Made by a program: the position numbers and the translations under genes | NCBI RefSeq assembly: GCF_001949145.1 | Contig: NW_019091436.1 | Span: 666,407 to 730,406 of the forward strand | Source: Acanthaster planci | Lineage: Eukaryota > Echinodermata > Asteroidea > Valvatida > Acanthasteridae | Reading direction: 5' to 3' | Length of the DNA: 64,000 nt | Shown here: positions 1 through 26,141 of the stretch, one piece after another | Layout: every line of letters starts with the position of its first letter | How positions within the stretch are numbered: the first letter of the stretch is position 1 | Notes under the pieces: model-generated | The model's input: the letters and a program-made list of their open reading frames with translations, nothing else | Databases searched by the model: none | What the model was told of the DNA's origin: nothing

Positions 1-1614
1 AAGTGAATGGTCGACCGACGACAAACGATTGGATTTGGGACCGCGACATTGCTCAGAGTTTGTTTGGCCGACAATTCTCTCTTATTAGTTTATCCTTCCA
101 AATAAAAAAAATGGTGATTTTGTGGTTTTACACTTATAAGATTCCAAATACCACCTGAAACCGTAAGCAGTTTCAGAGAATTCAGTAGAATTAATTAGCG
201 TTCGTGTCAGTAGATTGAGCAAGATTGTAGTACAGATGTTGGAAAAGTCCGAATATTACAACAAGGCTTTCATTCCAAGAATTATAAATCTCAAGTTATT
301 CAGTGCGAATAACACTTTGCATTCAACTGTGAAGTTCACTTGTTCCACAATTATCTGGTCACCAAGACTTCAAATTTGCCAGGCCCAAGTGTACATGTAC
401 AAGAAACTGTACAAAGCACACTATGGAAACGTGATGTTTTAAGCACTTCGAAGAAAATGTAGTCCGCGTTTAAATATTAGTTTCTTCACCATCCTTTGTA
501 ATTCTTTCATTAATTGTTACAGAAAAAAATCTGATTTGACTTAAAAATAAACAGTGGGTTCTAATAGCAAAATCGTGTTCAGTGTTAAAACAGACATTTT
601 GTGTCCACATTTCCTCCGAACAAGAAACTGCACGATAAATTTATCACCGGTGTCAGGAAAACTTGCCATTATTACCAAACAAAAAAGGGCATCAGTGTCT
701 ATATAGAAACTCCCTAATCTTTACGAGGAAAAAAATTGCACAAAGCTACAAACCTCGATCTTCAGTGTTTCTTGTGCTTGATCTTTTCCTCGTGGTTACG
801 AGCCCCGATAGTGACCAAGAGAGGGCACATTTTTCCAAGCTACAGTGGCTCCTTTGGTAGGATCTGCACTTTGCTGGTTGACAAATGACTGAGGAATGTA
901 GTTGCATCGCTACCAAAAAAAATAAACAATCTTAACCAGCATGGCTCTTTTTCAACAGATGAGGGGGTGCTTCTGCCTTTTTAAGGGCGTACTGGCGTTG
1001 TGCGGACTTTCCTGTTTTTAACCTCTCACGCACAAACACAAATTCTACTAGTGCTACAGAAAACCTTACAATAACTTCTGGACTGATTCTGTCCTTTTAT
1101 TATTCTCATGTTTTATTACAAGAAGAATGACTCTATCTTGTGACGATGCAAAAACTTTTCATAATTTAAATAAGATCCCTGTTATACATGCACTCACAGA
1201 AAAAAGTACATAACTTCTCTGGTCTCTAAGGATGCATACATTAATCTGACCGCCTATAATGATTGATGTAAAGCACAAACAGGATTTGAACAGGGAAATG
1301 ACAGTTCTGCATGGATTATGAACCCTTTTTTTGTTATCATCAAGTCTTATGAATCTCTTTGCTAAACACAAAGAGCCAACAAGAGCAGCAAAGAACAAGA
1401 GTTTTCAGCAAGAAGTGGTTTATTGCCTTCGTGAAATAAAATCGTATCAGGTTTCCATATTTCTTCAATCTAGTCCTGGAGAGTAAACTTCTGAACACTC
1501 CTGAAAATGCCAGAGGGAATCTTTCTAAAGAAATGTTGCCCAAAATGTTGTGTTGTGGAAAAATATGATCATATCACATGGCAGAGTATCAGCTTTTCCC
1601 AGGTTTGTCGCATT
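1..1614. other. AUH downstream flank, no gene recognised
   Basis: AT-rich DNA with only short open frames on both strands and no recognisable domain. The part nearest the AUH stop codon is probably its 3' untranslated region. The first 100 bases are richer in CpG than what follows and could belong to a neighbouring gene, but no frame there is convincing. Confidence 0.4.
1419..1424 (-). terminator. Candidate poly(A) signal of AUH
   Basis: TTTATT on the plus strand reads AATAAA on the minus strand, about 190 bases after the AUH stop codon. Spacing and strand suit a short 3' untranslated region. No transcript evidence is available. Confidence 0.45.
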
Positions 1615-4600
1615 TTATTCGCCTGTGTAGTTGGGAGTCCGCTTTTCCTTGAATGCTGTCAAGCCTTCGATTCTGTCTTTGGTTGGAATAACCTGCAACA
1701 GACACACACACATTCAAAGCCTTCAATATGGTGAATCCTGCTAAGACAAGAACCTGCCTTGATTAAGCTATGGTTAAAAATATGGACTTGCTAGCCAAGG
1801 TGGGACCTTACCTGGGCATAGTAAGTCCTCTCAAACTCCATTCCTGATGTCAAATCCACCTGCAAAGGAAAACAAAAGGGGACAAGCATCAACATGATAG
1901 AAAAAAGGAGCAAGGAAAGTCACTTATTTCTAACCTTTTCCTGCCATGCCTTTTCCTGTACCTACTGTTTAAAGTGTCCATGAAATACGTGAAGCCTCTC
2001 TTGGCATAAAATCATGCACTCAGCAGGACCATAAATTTAGCTCTGCTTCTGATTGATTGAAAAGGACTCGTGATCAATGTACGCACCTCCAAACCCCTGT
2101 TAATTGCAGCTTTAGCCATTTTGATAGCTATGGGGCCTTGTGGTGTGATCTCCTTGGCCAAATCCAATGCCGCCATATAGGCGGCGTCTCCCTGCTCGTT
2201 CTGCTCCACCGCCCGATTGACCACGCCCAGTCGCTCTGCCTCTGCCCCGTCAAACACGCGAGCCGTGAAGATCAGCTCCTTGGCAATGGCCGGGTTGACG
2301 AGACGAGGAAGACGCTGGGTTCCACCTTATTCCCCCCCAAAAAGGAGAGACATCAAAATGAATGGAGGCTCATGTTTTCTTGAAACTGCCCTCGTTAATG
2401 AGATCAACAGCCCACAGAAAACATGAGAAGAGGACAAGGAAGTTTCATTCATTTGTGTGAGAAGAAATCCTCAGATAAATTCTACAGAAAACCAAGGTAA
2501 TCAGGTACCGATAGGAAATCCAAATCCAAACATTAGCCTTGGCTGGATTCAAACCTCAGCCAGGAAGATGTCGGGGAACAATTTAACAAACTATCACTAA
2601 ACCAATGCCACTTCATCATGAAATCCACACAAGTGCAAGTTTACCTGAATTTCAAAAAAATATGAAGATATTGAAGCAAGCTGAAATATATTCTATATTG
2701 TGACAGTTGACCAAAGATTTTCCAGACAGTTAAGGCGTACACAGGAAGAGAAATTCTGTTATTTCACAAAATGAAGCAGTCCTGAAAAGGAAACAATTGA
2801 TACAAAATATCGGACTCTTACTAGTCTACAAGAGATGCCTTACCTCCTCCAGGAATGATGGCAAGGCGTGTCTCTACAAGACCCATCTTGGCTGTGTTTG
2901 CTGAAACATGCAAAGGGAAATTGATGGAGTTTTCATGTTTATTATCACTTCACGAGAGAACAAACTACAAAATGTCCACAGAGGGAGGGTTTATGACTTG
3001 ACCTCACCTAGCAGTGTTGTATTCAAGTCCATCACAAGTCCATCACGAGTCATTCAGTCTTAAGCCCATGCACAAGCTATTCAAATGCACCGTGCCAAAA
3101 ACATTCTTTCGTTATTGTTCACCCTGTTACTTACGACTAGCCTTGCATGGGGTCATGTGAAAGGACTTGTGGACTCGAATACAACACTGTCACTTCCTAT
3201 TTGAGAGACCTATACGTGAAAATGGAACGAAAAATGATAAAAAAAACCAACTCACACATGCAATTCTCTGCACACAGCTTTTATGTTAAAAAATGACAAT
3301 TTGGAAACATTTTGGTTCCTCTCATATTTTTAAATAAATCAACTCGACAAAGTCACATGTGCAATACTTCAACATGAAGTCTGTGAACTGTCTGAAATTA
3401 CAGAGTAGCAATCCTTTTGTAACAGACATTAATGGAACAGCATCTCAACTAACATGAAGCGATGTATCTAAATTTACCCCACCATTTTTGTATCCCTTTG
3501 GGGAACAAAAGGTAACCCCTGCTAGACCCCTGTGGGGGTAACTGGCTCACTGATCGGAGACAGTGAAGGTAAGTCAAGTCAGTCACAAAACAATTTGGCC
3601 CATCAGAATCCTGTTTACCTCCCAGCTCCCTTAGCATGAAAAGATTGAGAATATTTTGATTTCCCTTAGTAACGCATCACAAGTTGATCCCTAGCTAACA
3701 CAAGTACTGATATAAACTTGTGGGTGGAGAGAGGTGATGGGTTGAGGAGCCTTGCCTAAGGCCACAACATAGTGCCGGCAGCTGGATTTGAGCCCCTGGA
3801 CTCTCGGCGATGGTGCATGTAACCCACCTGCTAACCTCATATCACATGACAAGGCGAGCTCCAGGCCTCCGCCTAGTGCCACCCCATCCAGGGCTGCGAT
3901 GACAGGCATGGGCATCTCTCCGATGTCCGTGATCAGCTTGCGTGCATTGCTGACAAACGGCCCGACTTCGCTGGGCTTCATCTTGGCACGCTCCTTCAAG
4001 TCAGCCCCTGACGGTCGCAAGATTGGTTGGTACAGTATTTATCACAGAAAAAGTCAACTGAATTGTACCCAAACCTACATGTATGTATCCATGCATTCCC
4101 TAAAAAGTTGGATGAATGACTTTCCCACATTGTTTCTGTGAGCAATCCTACATGAATCAGGTTAAAGCACAATTGAGGGCGCTAGCCTGCACCTAGACAA
4201 GAAAACCAAAGCTTACTCCTGAGGCTTCTTTCATGGAGTCTTCTTAATGATACTTTCAAAACTCAACCCTGTGCTGTCATTTCAAGCCAAAGGCATTATC
4301 TCTCTCGTTTGACAAACAAAATACATGTACTATGACTTTCAAAACAACATAATTACAAAGACTCTAAAGTTGTCAATTCATCCAAACACTAGCACAGCCA
4401 AAGGGCAGGATGTTGGAGTAATATTCTGCAGTTTAAGAGTAATCCTAGGCAAGGCAAGGTGTAAATCCACCGATATCAGTTACCTTTATATCATGTTTTT
4501 CTGTCATTTTGAACAGCTTCAAAGGAAAACAATTGGGGTTTTTTCTATTAAAGAGGATTTCCAACTACCCCAGAATTCTTGCTGTTCACTGGTTATTATA

Positions 4601-7142
4601 GTAACTGGCCAATGAGGTCAAGAAAAGCAATCATGCTAATTATTTTACCTGCTGAAAATACTCCAGGTACATCACTTTTGAGTATGACCACTCGGGCATT
4701 CCTGTCATAAGTGATTGATGATACTGCATCTTTAAGCTTTGGAAAAAGGAAAATACTACATCTTTAAGCTTTGGAAAAAGGAAAATACTACATCTTTAAG
4801 CTTTGGAAAAAGGAAAATACTACATCTTTAAGCTTTGGAAAAAGGAAAATACAGAAATCTTTAAGCTTTGGAAAAGGAAAATACAGAAATCTTTAAGCTT
4901 TGGAAAAGGAAAATACAGAAATCTTTAAGCTTTGGAAAAGGAAAATACAGAAATCTTTAAGCTTTNNNNNNNNNNNNNNNNNNNNNNNNNNNNNNNNNNN
5001 NNNNNNNNNNNNNNNNNNNNNNNNNNNNNNNNNNNNNNNNNNNNNNNNNNNNNNNNNNNNNNNNNNNNNNNNNNNNTTTCTTTAAGCTTTGGAATAAACA
5101 AAATACAGTAACAATAACTGAGCAACACGCTGAGCACAGCCTAGAAAATGAAAAAGTCCTAAAGTTTGTTGACATATGGAATGCAAAACAAACATTTGAC
5201 AACATCGTGTGGAAACCAAACGAAAGCATGAGGCACAGTTTCAAAGTATGGCATGAGATTCTAGAGTGGTTTTGGTAAGCTGTGAAATTTCAGTTTTATA
5301 AATACATGTACATTTACATTTTATTCCAAATCGAATCTTCAATGCTACATTATATGACAAGAGATGGGCTTGATTTTTGAGTATGTGATCCTAACTACAT
5401 GTAATGTTTTTCAGGTACACTGATTTTATAAATCCCCCCAAAACCTGTTCATTTGTTTGTGTCATCCAATCCCATGATGCATTGCAAATGTTAAAACGGC
5501 TTATTCTCTTTAGTCATTTTTTTCCGAAAATAGAATTTCCAGCTTTATCCAAAATGTCTCTTATCATCCTATATTGCCATTGCCTGCCGATCACTTACCA
5601 ACTGTACAATATTTCGACTGAAGGAATTCTTTGCCTCTGGCCGATTTAATGCAAGAACCACCACTCCTACAGCGGGAGAAAATTTTGACACAATAATCTC
5701 AGGTATATGTATTTTGTTTAGAGGGAAGTAAAGTCAAACTTTAATGTCGACAGGGAAATATTGCCTTGTTTGTCTCGCAAGGCAATATGCATCAAAATGC
5801 TGCAATGGCAAAATTTCGTCACACATGTCGCAGCCGGCCGGCGTGACTACCTTGCTCCAGCCCCATGAGCCACGCTTTACACACGACACGCACTTCAGGA
5901 CCAAAATGGACCATACAAATACAAAGTTGTGCAAAATGGGCATTTGATGTCAATCTCTTACATACATGTATGACTGTTGCTTGTGGTTCATGTTTCCATG
6001 CAATTTTTATGCTGTTTGTCTTTGGCAATATCTATGGTTGTGCAAATTTTAAACTTGCGTGCAAATTTTGAATTTGTGCAATTCAAGGATTGCGCTCAAC
6101 AGATGTAATGCTGAGCATGCCGAAGAAGTTTGTTGGGGCGGTACATGTAGGCCTAGATCTATACTATCATGTCTATCATATCCATGGGCTATTACCCCAG
6201 CCACTGCCCAACAATGTGCCAAGCTTTTCAAACAGGCCATGCATATCAATGGCCTATTTGTTATGGATGGGCAATCATCTTGCCGCCGCCTGCTGTCACT
6301 GTCATCATAATCATGGTCAGTGGTCATGGTTGTTACGCATGTCATCTCATCTAGAGACAGTCATGAATAAATGAGCAAGGGCACTGTTTATTTGGAAACT
6401 CATTTTCTTAATTAGGAAACTGTGATTAAAATTCTTTTCTTTTGCACGCTGTAGCTCCTCTATTCAATTTCCAATTTCAAATTTTTGAAATATGAAGTAA
6501 AGCCGGGATTTGATTCACTGAAATAAGGCACAAACATGACAAACACGAACAAAGATTTGACAAAAACATAAATTTTAAGCTTTTCAGTTAAAATCCACAC
6601 TCATTTCGTGTACAACTACAGAATGATTACTGCTTGCTCTGCGCCATTACAAGTGTAGAAACATGACAAAAAACATCTCAAAACATCCCCACTTCAAATC
6701 GATGTTTCTTTGCTTTCCAGTGCCTGATGGAATCCAAATTTATATCTTAAAAAAATTTGTCACATCCTTTCCAAGATAAACATGATAAATAAAACAGAAA
6801 AAAATAATTCAAAAATTTATTAAGCCTATGCTATCCTATTATTAGTACTAAGGCCTAGCCTCTTTCATGTTTTTATCTTAATTCTTATTCGGCATGTTCA
6901 GGTTAGGCCCTATGTCATGTACATGTAATGATGTATAGGCCTATGCTGGTCATCGAGGAAATTTCACCTGTTCACCACTTGATCTTACCTGAGTAGTCAC
7001 CTTCTAAATAACGAACACGAAGATCATCCGCACCAGAACTGCTGCCAAAACATCTGCAGAACGCTGCTACGTCACTCACTGCATGGCCTTTCCTGTTAAG
7101 ATTAGCAAGAGTTTTAGCAACGTGCCTTGAGAAGAGCGCCAT
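1615..7142 (-). CDS. AUH: Methylglutaconyl-CoA hydratase (AUH-type enoyl-CoA hydratase), mitochondrial, 8 exons
   Basis: Crotonase-fold enzyme; AUH hydrates 3-methylglutaconyl-CoA to HMG-CoA in mitochondrial leucine breakdown. Coding exons in order are 7142-6989, 5666-5599, 4736-4649, 4007-3828, 2900-2844, 2325-2087, 1859-1812 and 1692-1615; phases agree and give 303 residues. The first 40 or so residues are rich in Arg, Ala and Ser with no acidic run, as in a mitochondrial presequence. [10 protein letters not shown] lies at 104-113, GGGLELAL at 149-156 and [19 protein letters not shown] at 170-188; E153 and E173 sit 20 apart, like the two catalytic glutamates of enoyl-CoA hydratase. The end ([17 protein letters not shown]) is typical of AUH. 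ECHDC2 is the main alternative, but [10 protein letters not shown] and SEVGPFVS favour AUH. It is head to head with p38. Its exon 3 acceptor lies inside a minisatellite. Confidence 0.93.
3720..3822 (-). repeat. Possible tRNA-derived SINE fragment in AUH intron 4
   Basis: On the minus strand a box-B-like GGCTCAAATCC is followed by GGCCTTAGGCAAGGCTC, a CCTTGGGCAAGG-type stretch that recurs in SINE tails of many animals. It starts a few bases beyond the exon 4 donor site, so the insertion lies almost against the splice site. The family call rests on pattern memory. Confidence 0.35.
4727..5105. repeat. 32-bp minisatellite overlapping the AUH exon 3 acceptor
   Basis: The word CTTTAAGCTTTGG starts at 4730, 4762, 4794, 4826, 4859, 4891, 4923 and 4955 (period 32, once 33) and again at 5080 after a 111-base N run that would hold about three to four further units. 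Early units share ACTACAT, later ones ACAGAAAT. On the coding (minus) strand each unit reads as a pyrimidine tract, then CCAAAG, then CTTAAAGAT, which is the end of intron 2 plus the start of AUH exon 3. The last unit degenerates after 5093. Confidence 0.95.
4966..5076. other. Assembly gap (111 N) inside the minisatellite
   Basis: Unresolved bases flanked on both sides by the same 32-bp repeat, so the gap most likely holds more repeat copies. Confidence 0.95.
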
Positions 7143-7702
7143 GTTGTTTCACATTTCCCTCGTCTACATGATATGACAGAGGGCGCTGCACTTAAATGTA
7201 AGATGCTAAGTATGCATCAAGTACATTGTGTACTTACGCTTACGAGTTCTTCATTCAGAGGAGGCCGTGACCTTGGCTTTTTATAACAACTTCAAAGCAT
7301 AAAACAGAGGGCCTGAAACCATGTTACATATACTACCCATTTAGCTCCCAAACGTGGAATGATGATAAATGATTAAATTTCGTTTGAATGTATTTCCCGG
7401 ATATGCGATAATGATGAAGGAAGACTGCTACGAGTTTACCTAAGTACGATACGTAGAGCGCACGTGCGACCACATGCGGATAACGTACTAGGCCGGGAAT
7501 CGAATGTACGCACGTATTGAATTGATATGGACGTACGTAGTACGGATTAAGTTACGCCGGTCGTATCAGGAAGTCTCGCGTGCGCTACTGTTGGCTTTAC
7601 GCCTGTCAAGTGCTTGAATTGAGGGTCAAACGTTGGGGATGTCATCTTGAAAATAAAGGTCTGTGGTGGCAGAATTGGACTTTTTCTCAAGCATCCACGA
7701 TT
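7143..7702. promoter_or_regulatory. Bidirectional promoter between AUH and p38
   Basis: The AUH and p38 start codons are 560 bp apart and diverge. The stretch from about 7440 to 7565 is CpG-rich, with an E-box (CACGTG) in GCACGTGCGACC and repeated ACGTAC words, in otherwise AT-rich DNA. Much of it is kept in copy 2 (about 9540-9680), though the E-box there is changed to TACGTG. No TATA box is evident. Start sites cannot be placed from sequence. Confidence 0.55.
7178..7187 (+). promoter_or_regulatory. AGAGGGCGCT decamer 5' of AUH
   Basis: Perfect decamer 36 bases upstream of the AUH start codon. The AG-GGC core resembles the central part of animal CTCF sites; that reading is an inference. Confidence 0.35.
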
Positions 7703-21646
<13,944 letters not shown>

Positions 21647-24576
21647 GGGCCAGTTTTTCCACCCACAAGATAGAACACCTGCCCCTCTCCTCCACCTCCG
21701 ACAGACAACCGGTGGCATTACTCGTGATGGTAGCATCTCTCATTGATTGCCCCTGACAACTCTTCTTAATAACTGTTCTAACTAAATGCAACGTTAGCCA
21801 GTCACCCAGACAGCTTTTTGGGGGAGTGGTTCTTATTTCTGACAAATTTAGCAACTAGCAATACAAATAGAGTTTTGGTTTGTTGCGTATTTGACCCCTA
21901 TTCCAAATATCAAAGTTTACTTAAATACAAGATGGTTGACATGCTCAGAATCCCATCCAATGATCTAAAGCCAAAGTTGGCAAAACGCACTGCCATCTTT
22001 CTGCCTGGAGGCACTGTCTTGTAAGTAACTGTTGGACTTGGAAAATGGACTCAACTGCTGTTGGATTCATGGATTGTTCTGAGGCACATTAAATGAGTAG
22101 AGAGCTGGAAATCTGTTGTGACATCATGTAGCAATTGATACATGCATATTCATGATCTGACGTGTATATTCATGATCAATACATGTATATTAATGATTTG
22201 TACATTGATATGTACTCCAGGGTATGCTTGTCATTTCTCCATAGTATACACGTGTACTTTAAGTGGAAGTTCTTCTCTTCATGAAGTGTTGCCACCGGTT
22301 TGCAAACATGTGGGCCTAAGCTAACAGCAGTGATGCTGGTTTCAGAAAAAGTGCATTTACCATCCATAAGTCAAGTATGTCCAAGAACTGGGTCCTTATT
22401 TGTATACAGAGATTGAAAAATAATCATTGTTTGTTTGGAAAGAATTGTTACTTCGTATGTAGTACATGTACATAGTGCTCTTGATAAGGAAAACAATTTG
22501 TATACTCTGCAAAAATGTTTAGAAGTGTGTCAGAGACAGGCTTGGGATGTTCAACTTTTCTTTTCAAGAACTGCAGAAAATATTCTGACTTGCAAGCATT
22601 ACAGAACGGGTTTCCCCACTGTGTGACTGTACTTGCTGTTCAAAATGCTGTTTGTCTGTGAGCCAGGTTGAGCATGTGGCCTGTCAATCATGAAACAAGT
22701 TTCCAGATGAATACTTTGGTTGGTGTACATGTGTATAGGTGGGTTACAGGTGCAAATACATGCAGTCAAACAGGTTGACCATACATGAGTGGTGTTGTCC
22801 TATAAAGCACACATACATGTGTGTTTGGTAAATTCAGGTTTAGAGAATTATTAAAATTACCTATTACTAAAAATCTCCAAGGAAAGTTAAGTGGAAAGTA
22901 TACCTCAGAAACCTGTAAAAAAAAAGCTCCTTTCAAGCTCTTCACTTTGAGTTCTTATCCCTGATGCCCTTGGTGTTACTTTTGTAGAGATCTGTTTGTT
23001 ATTTCACTTCTGGAAGAGTTTTTCCTCCGATGTTAAGCTTGCTTTTGCTGAGCTCACTGCTTAATAGTCTCTGTGAAGTTGACAGAGGCTCTCTCAGCAG
23101 AAGATTGGCTATTAAATCTGTGCATTATTTGGACCCTGTACTTGTGAACACTACTGCTTTGACATCGATTTAGGCGTTTCGTGTACAGTGTAAGGATTCT
23201 CCTTAACTGTCAGGAGTTTAGCCCATAGAGGTTGTGCGTGGTTGCCATTAGTGCAGTAAGAGCTTTTATTTGACATGCATACACATGAGTAGACCTTTTG
23301 TGCTATCCCTCCGCAACAAAAGCAGTTCCGGTAAAGATGGCTGCCGTGCACAGCCTTTAGATTGCTGTTCAGTTCATTGCTGTTTTTGTGTGCATGTCCA
23401 ATTGGTCATGACCTCACCCTCGTGAATATGGAAATTTAGATAAAGTCACAAGTTGATAGACAAACCCTTAAAATGGCAATAACAGATAAAAAGCAATGCT
23501 TTGTTGAACACTAGTGTATGACTAGAATGATTTTTTTTACCATGAAGGCTTTTTAAAACTTAGTTTCTCCAATCTTTAATACACACTAGAGGGTTTGAAA
23601 ATTGTCACAAGGGCCTCATTTTCCACTACAAAACTGTGAGCATATTATGCATTTTCAGACAATCAAAATCTTTCAACAGTATTGCTGTGAGTGTAAATTC
23701 AGTAAAAAGCAAGACTGAAACTGTAAGTACATATGTAATTCAGTTTTTAAGTTTATACATGTACATTAGAAAGTACAATTTCATATATATCATGGCTTCA
23801 GTGCTTGTAACTCATAAATTGGAACTGTTCTGATGTGTGTGACCAAACTAAAAATCAAGGCTGCGTTATCAGAATTAATTTGCACCTAAGCAGTTTGATT
23901 TACTTAAATTGTTGACACTTATGGTGTTTTTAGTTCTTCTGTTGGAACTGACTTGGTTTTTACTTGTCCGGACATGATGAGAGGCAAGCTACAATGTACA
24001 CGTACCAAGCCTTTACAGCACACAGTGGCTGTTTTCTTTGTTCAGGAAACTTCTCTTTTTGTGGGTATCGGTGAATTTTAATCAGAGAAACCAACTCCAG
24101 AGCCCAACTTCTTTGAATCTTTGTACCGGGCCATTTTTGCAATTGAAAGTAGTTTTTGGTTGTAACCCAAACTGTTTGTGTAACTTGGTCATTGCTTGGA
24201 AAAAGAGATGTGTCTTGTGTAGGAGAATATGGAAAAAAAAAACACTGCTACTGTTTTTAGGATTGATCAGTAATGGCGATGTGACAAGTTGGATTGAAAA
24301 AATATTACATTAAAGCTAACCATCGTAATGGGCAGATTTGCATTTTTTGTACAGTTGTTTTAGCACTCTACTTAGGTGTAGCCAAAGTCGTCTCATTTGG
24401 CATTTTGTTAAAGACTTTCTAGTGCAAATCTTTAAATATGTGAGATCCACAGTGGTGCAAGCCATTTCATTCCTTTAATTACTGGTATGACTTGGGGCTT
24501 GGGCTTGAAGGTGTCCATCTGTGACCAAATTCAGGGTTGGGATAACTTGAATTTGGCCTATGGGGAGTTGTAAAGT

Positions 24577-24629
24577 GTCTGGGTCACAATTGTAGCTTGA
24601 CAGTGTCCAGCCACGATTGTGACCCAGAC
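24577..24629. repeat. 17-bp stem-loop in the presumed p38 3' untranslated region
   Basis: GTCTGGGTCACAATTGT pairs with ACGATTGTGACCCAGAC across a 19-base loop, with one mismatch. It could be a structured RNA element or the ends of a tiny mobile element; sequence alone does not decide. Confidence 0.6.
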
Positions 24630-25384
24630 AACTGCTTCTATTTTTGTTGATGTCATGATTTTTATTGTGCCTTCTCTATATTATATTTTGGGTAAACCAT
24701 AAACTCTCTCCAGTTTGCCCCCAAACAAAGCCACAAATCTTGCTTCAAGTCTGTTTCCAGGTTTACTTGTGCATTTGAATGGGGTCACATAATACTTGTT
24801 TGAATTTTGATAATATTTAGTTAGCCATGAAAGCACTTTTGTGTATACTTCATTACATGTACAGCTTTGGCGAACCATCATGTTGTAATAGGTAGTGCTT
24901 GATGAGTGAATTGGCTGGGAATATATCTTATTTGATTTATTCAAACTGTTGGAAAACACAAAGTTTGTACGGCTTATTTTGTTTAATTGCTATTAAAAAA
25001 AGGATCTTTATTTTCCATCTTCGATGGGCATTAAGAGAGATGCTTTTGAACAGGTTTAGTGGAACACTTTGTTGAACTGGAACGTAGCAACTACAATGTT
25101 GTAGTGTACAGATCAAATGCTAAATAGATTTGATGAGTTCTGATGTGAATAATATTCCTGGCCGTTATCTGTGAAATATTTTTGCCTAATACCCAAATAA
25201 AAAAATAAATATGGACACAAAGAGAAATACTGAGTCTGCGATACCTGTGAAAGTGTGTTAATGTTGTAATACGGAAGGACATGTTAAGTATAAATACAGA
25301 AAAGAAAAATAACTCAACACTGCATGCATCCTGGTATTGTCAAGAGGATATAACTCATTTAAATTCTAGTTCTTTACTGAGGCA

Positions 25385-25556
25385 TATCAACAAGAATATA
25401 ATATCAAATCAGGGCTCTGAAATATGTGATTGCCTGATGAACTGAACCGAACTGAATCTGCTTGCCCTGAAGAAGTTACTCAGTTTCCGAAAGCTCGCCA
25501 ATCGCACATTTCAGAGCACTGATTTAATCTTATATTCTTGTCGATATTCTGATCAC
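25385..25556. repeat. Large fold-back repeat with about 50-bp arms
   Basis: The left arm (25385-25434, containing ACAAGAATATAATATC and GCTCTGAAATATGTG) pairs with the right arm (25498-25556, containing CACATTTCAGAGC and CTTATATTCTTGTCG). The 63-base centre includes TGAACTGAACCGAACTGAAT and CCCTGAAGAAGTTACTCAG. Probably a miniature inverted-repeat element; no target duplication was identified. Confidence 0.7.
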
Positions 25557-26141
25557 GCTGCTATGCAGCCCTTCCATATTTCTCTGATTTTACTGAGGCA
25601 TACGCCTGTAGCCAACATTACTTCTAGCAAACACCATACAAGCCAGTAAATTTTGCAGACCTAAACCATCACTGTAACCACTAAATCCTATTATACTACA
25701 AATATCACTATCTAATAAGAAACTTTTACACAGAAAAAAGAGTTGATTAAAAAAGGTACAGATAGATAAAAAGTTGAGTATGAAAGATAAACTTTTTTTT
25801 TTCGAACGCTGCTTACCGACTCAAAAAAAGCCCACATATATCACACGAATGACGTGGACACTTAAAATCTAATACAGTTCCTGAAAATGGTCCCATAAAT
25901 AGAGAAACGTAATATCTAGCTGACCCACATGCACCATGCATTATGGCCTTTAGAATCACGGCATACCACAGATTTGTTTCACGCTGTCAATGATATTTCA
26001 AACTTTGGGGGTTACTTGTGAACAAAAACCCACAACACACATCAAATCCCCTTTTACAATGATGCATGCAAATCTAAACAGAAGCACGAGGTCGGTGTTT
26101 CTTCTTGATGGCCTGCTGACTGTCCTTTGCAGTAAAGGGCA

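Larger units (their letters stand above)
21647..26141. other. Spacer between convergent p38 and photolyase genes
   Basis: AT-rich with no coding frame recognised. Much of it is likely p38 3' untranslated region: AATAAA words on the plus strand occur near 25196 and 25204, with few good candidates earlier, so that region could be about 3.5 kb long. It contains two inverted repeats (24577-24629 and 25385-25556). No confident poly(A) signal was found for the photolyase. Confidence 0.45.

Noticed and set aside
4727-5105. CRISPR-like array of evenly spaced repeats
   Set aside because: The period is 32-33 bp with no unique spacers; it is a eukaryotic minisatellite.
25430-25495. Hammerhead-ribozyme-like words CTGATGA / CTGAAGA ... 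GAAA in the centre of the 25385-25556 hairpin
   Set aside because: The stem between the core words does not close against GAAA (TTCC intervenes), and no stem III with a cleavage triplet can be drawn. The words alone are common.
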